Positions 62,083-64,000 of a stretch of 64,000 nucleotides of DNA are shown piece after piece (the first letter of the stretch is position 1; every line of letters begins with the position of its first letter). The position numbers were made by a program, and so were the translations under genes. The notes below the pieces were generated by a model, which made no database searches, was not told the DNA's origin, and worked only from the letters and a program-made list of their open reading frames with translations. This DNA comes from Rosellinia necatrix (Eukaryota; Ascomycota; Sordariomycetes; Xylariales; Xylariaceae): contig JAGYVD010000006.1 in assembly GCA_021209875.1 (NCBI GenBank), forward strand, positions 4,216,001 to 4,280,000, given 5' to 3'.

Positions 62083-63022
62083 TCCTCTTCTTTAAAAGAT
62101 GGAAGAAAAAAATGATGGTTAAACCTAAAGGAGGTGGGCCATCCAACAGGGCACGCATGCCTGTAGACGCCGCGGCCCCAGGTTTACTCCTAGTCATTTT
62201 ATTCAGGTTACGGAAAGGATGCATCTCATTGTATGTTTAATTTATCCAGGGTAGTTACAGGCCTTGGTTGGCCTTTTGAGAGCCAATTACGCTCAATTGA
62301 ATACCCTGCGTTGTTTATTACGATTGGTTTATTTGATACGGGTCATAAAACAAAACAATTCCTTCATTACTGAACTTTTGATCTACAGGTTTCAATAATC
62401 TCTCCGAATGACCGTAGCGACGAAAACTGTGCTTAATGATTATTTACTTACGCGGAGCGGTACGCAATGACCATGGTGATTGATTTCATCACACACTGCC
62501 AACATGGCACAACTCATCTCACAGGCTATGTAATTACATCACAGCATTACCCCACGGCACGCCAAATGGTCCCAGGCGACTAGGCCAATCCAGGGTCCAT
62601 CCACCCGTGGCCACGGACCATCTCCTGCCAAGGTTCTAGGTAAACCCCTTTACCTGCCAGAAAAGGATGGTACAACAAAGCCCTGTTGCATCTGGGACCA
62701 GTTCCAGTTGCCCAATCCGGCCCAGGCGCCAAGCGGACGATACGCTGGACGCGCAACTCTGGGATAGGAAACGAAGTGCCGATAGTGGCCAGCATATGTT
62801 ACGCTACCCCTGTTATCTATTGTTCGAGCTACATACCTACCTAACCTGGGTAGTCTGTCCAGAGAGTGGGCCACGAATGGGTCTGTCCGTCTCCCAGATG
62901 AACCATCACTCACTATAAAGAGCCATGTACCAGCAACAGCTAACCCAGCGTCGTCACCCATCGTCTCTCAATCCCTCAAGTGAGAACGCCATTCCCCCCT
63001 CCTCGTCCGTTATTTGCCCACC
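62083..63022. other. Intergenic / promoter of carboxypeptidase
   Basis: A run of CT-rich sequence (ccccctcctcgtccg) lies just upstream of the peptidase ATG, common in highly expressed fungal promoters. Opposing-strand frames here have no domain content. Confidence 0.5.
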
Positions 63023-64000
63023 ATGAAGCTTCTACAAGCAAGCAATGTCCTCCTACTGGCAGGAATGGCCAACGGATGCTTGCTGCCCGAGGAGCGCGCT
63101 GGTGGCTCCATCAACAGGGCTCTGAACCGCCGACAGGGGAACAGCGGGAAAGCGGTTGGCAAGGCGGACCGGTTTAATGCCGGAAGCGCGTTCCCGCGGG
63201 GCATCGGCAGCGGTAATGCGACCGACATGAGCACCATTCTCAACGTGAATGAGGTCACCAGCGGATTGCAGGGATTGGTAAAGGAGTATGGAATCCAGAC
63301 CTTTGCTACGCCGTACAAGACCTACGAAGGCCGAACCATTCAGGGCGCCAAGATTGGCGGCTCTGGGACCTCTGACACGAAGTATCACGTATACTTGAAT
63401 GGCGCCATTCATGCACGAGAGCGCGGCTCGCACGACAGCGTGCTTTATTTCATCTCCGACTTGCTGTACGCTCAGAAGCACGGCACCGGCCTCACATACG
63501 GCAGGAAGTCGTACACCAACGCTGATGTGATCAAGGCCCTGGGCACGGGCATAGTTGTCACGCCCCTGATCAACCCCGACGGCGTCAATTACGACCAGAC
63601 CACCAACAGCTGCTGGCGCAAGAACCGCAACCCAAAGAGCTCCAGCGGCGCGAGCTCCATCGGCATCGACCTCAACCGCAACTTCGACTTTGCCTGGGGT
63701 CCCGAGCACTGGGCTTCGAGCGTGGCCACCGAGGTGTCCTCCTCCAGCCCCTCGTCCGAGGTGTTCCGCGGCACGGCGGCCTTCTCGGAGCCAGAGACCC
63801 AAAGCATGAAGTATATCCTGGACACGTACACCAAGGTAAGGTGGTTCATCGACCTGCACTCGTACGCGGGCGACGTCTTGTACAGCTGGGGCAGCGACAC
63901 GGACCAGAGCACGCAGCCGTACAAGAACTTCCTCAACGCGACGTACAACAGCATCCGCGGCATCACCGGCGACTCGACGACCAGCAAGTACGGCGAGTAC
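63023..64000 (+). CDS. Secreted M14 zinc carboxypeptidase, 3' end beyond window
   Basis: Open from the ATG at 63023 (context CCACCATGAAG) to the window end without an intron, 326 codons. The signal peptide is MKLLQASNVLLLAGMANGC, followed by a short basic pro-segment (RALNRRQ). M14A landmarks: the zinc ligands in GAIHARERGS (HxxE), TPLINPDGV, DLNRNF (substrate-binding Asn-Arg), and the third zinc His in WFIDLHSYAG. The catalytic Glu near the C-terminus falls outside the window. This family removes C-terminal residues from peptides and is secreted for nutrition or host-protein digestion. GC-rich third positions suggest a well-expressed gene. Confidence 0.92.
   Translation, partial: MKLLQASNVLLLAGMANGCLLPEERAGGSINRALNRRQGNSGKAVGKADRFNAGSAFPRGIGSGNATDMSTILNVNEVTSGLQGLVKEYGIQTFATPYKTYEGRTIQGAKIGGSGTSDTKYHVYLNGAIHARERGSHDSVLYFISDLLYAQKHGTGLTYGRKSYTNADVIKALGTGIVVTPLINPDGVNYDQTTNSCWRKNRNPKSSSGASSIGIDLNRNFDFAWGPEHWASSVATEVSSSSPSSEVFRGTAAFSEPETQSMKYILDTYTKVRWFIDLHSYAGDVLYSWGSDTDQSTQPYKNFLNATYNSIRGITGDSTTSKYGEY

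Noticed and set aside
62580..63859. Minus-strand frames opposite the carboxypeptidase and its promoter
   Set aside because: Shadow frames; the plus-strand frame carries the M14 zinc ligands and signal peptide.

Overview
This window is nuclear DNA from a filamentous ascomycete (Pezizomycotina). Protein-coding genes carry short GT-AG introns (mostly 50-130 bp), several with CTAAT-type branch sites. The gene families (DMATS prenyltransferase, berberine-bridge-type FAD oxidases, Zn2Cys6/fungal_trans_2 regulator, pisatin-demethylase-like P450) are typical of that group. About 30 kb in the middle is extremely AT-rich repeat DNA with C-to-T/G-to-A decay of the kind left by repeat-induced point mutation (RIP). 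I cannot name the species.

Layout. (1) 1-21 kb is a secondary-metabolism-like cluster: a cupin protein (partial), a DMATS-type aromatic prenyltransferase, a C6 transcription factor with a damaged zinc cluster, two paralogous secreted FAD-linked oxidoreductases, two short-chain dehydrogenases and a cytochrome P450. No NRPS, PKS or terpene synthase lies in the window, so the prenyltransferase is the only scaffold-type enzyme visible. I infer that an aromatic acceptor is prenylated and then oxidised by P450, FAD enzymes and SDRs; the product is unknown. (2) 21.5-24.7 kb encodes a 951-aa protein of 18 ankyrin repeats plus a von Willebrand A domain. (3) 26.2-46.8 kb is a three-level nest of LTR retrotransposons: an outer Ty1/copia element (131-bp LTRs, + strand), a Ty3/gypsy element inside it (about 230-bp LTRs, - strand, target duplication CTATA), and a second gypsy family inside that (270-bp LTRs, - strand, target duplication ATAAC). 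(4) 46.8-49.0 kb is an island of normal composition with a damaged DUF3632-like gene, two MITE-like elements and a hairpin-rich solo-LTR-like element whose sister copy sits at 29.4 kb. (5) 49.0-57.0 kb is bracketed by 200-bp inverted repeats and holds a second full-length copy of the 270-bp-LTR gypsy family (target duplication ATAAT) plus a rearranged extra LTR. (6) 58.2-64 kb returns to normal genes: a divergent protein kinase, a small OTU-like protein with an acidic repeat tail, and the start of a secreted M14 carboxypeptidase.

Exon boundaries were assigned by hand from reading-frame phase, splice consensus and family similarity. Every multi-exon model given here closes in frame, but none has transcript support. 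Family calls rest on recognised motifs and not on a database search.
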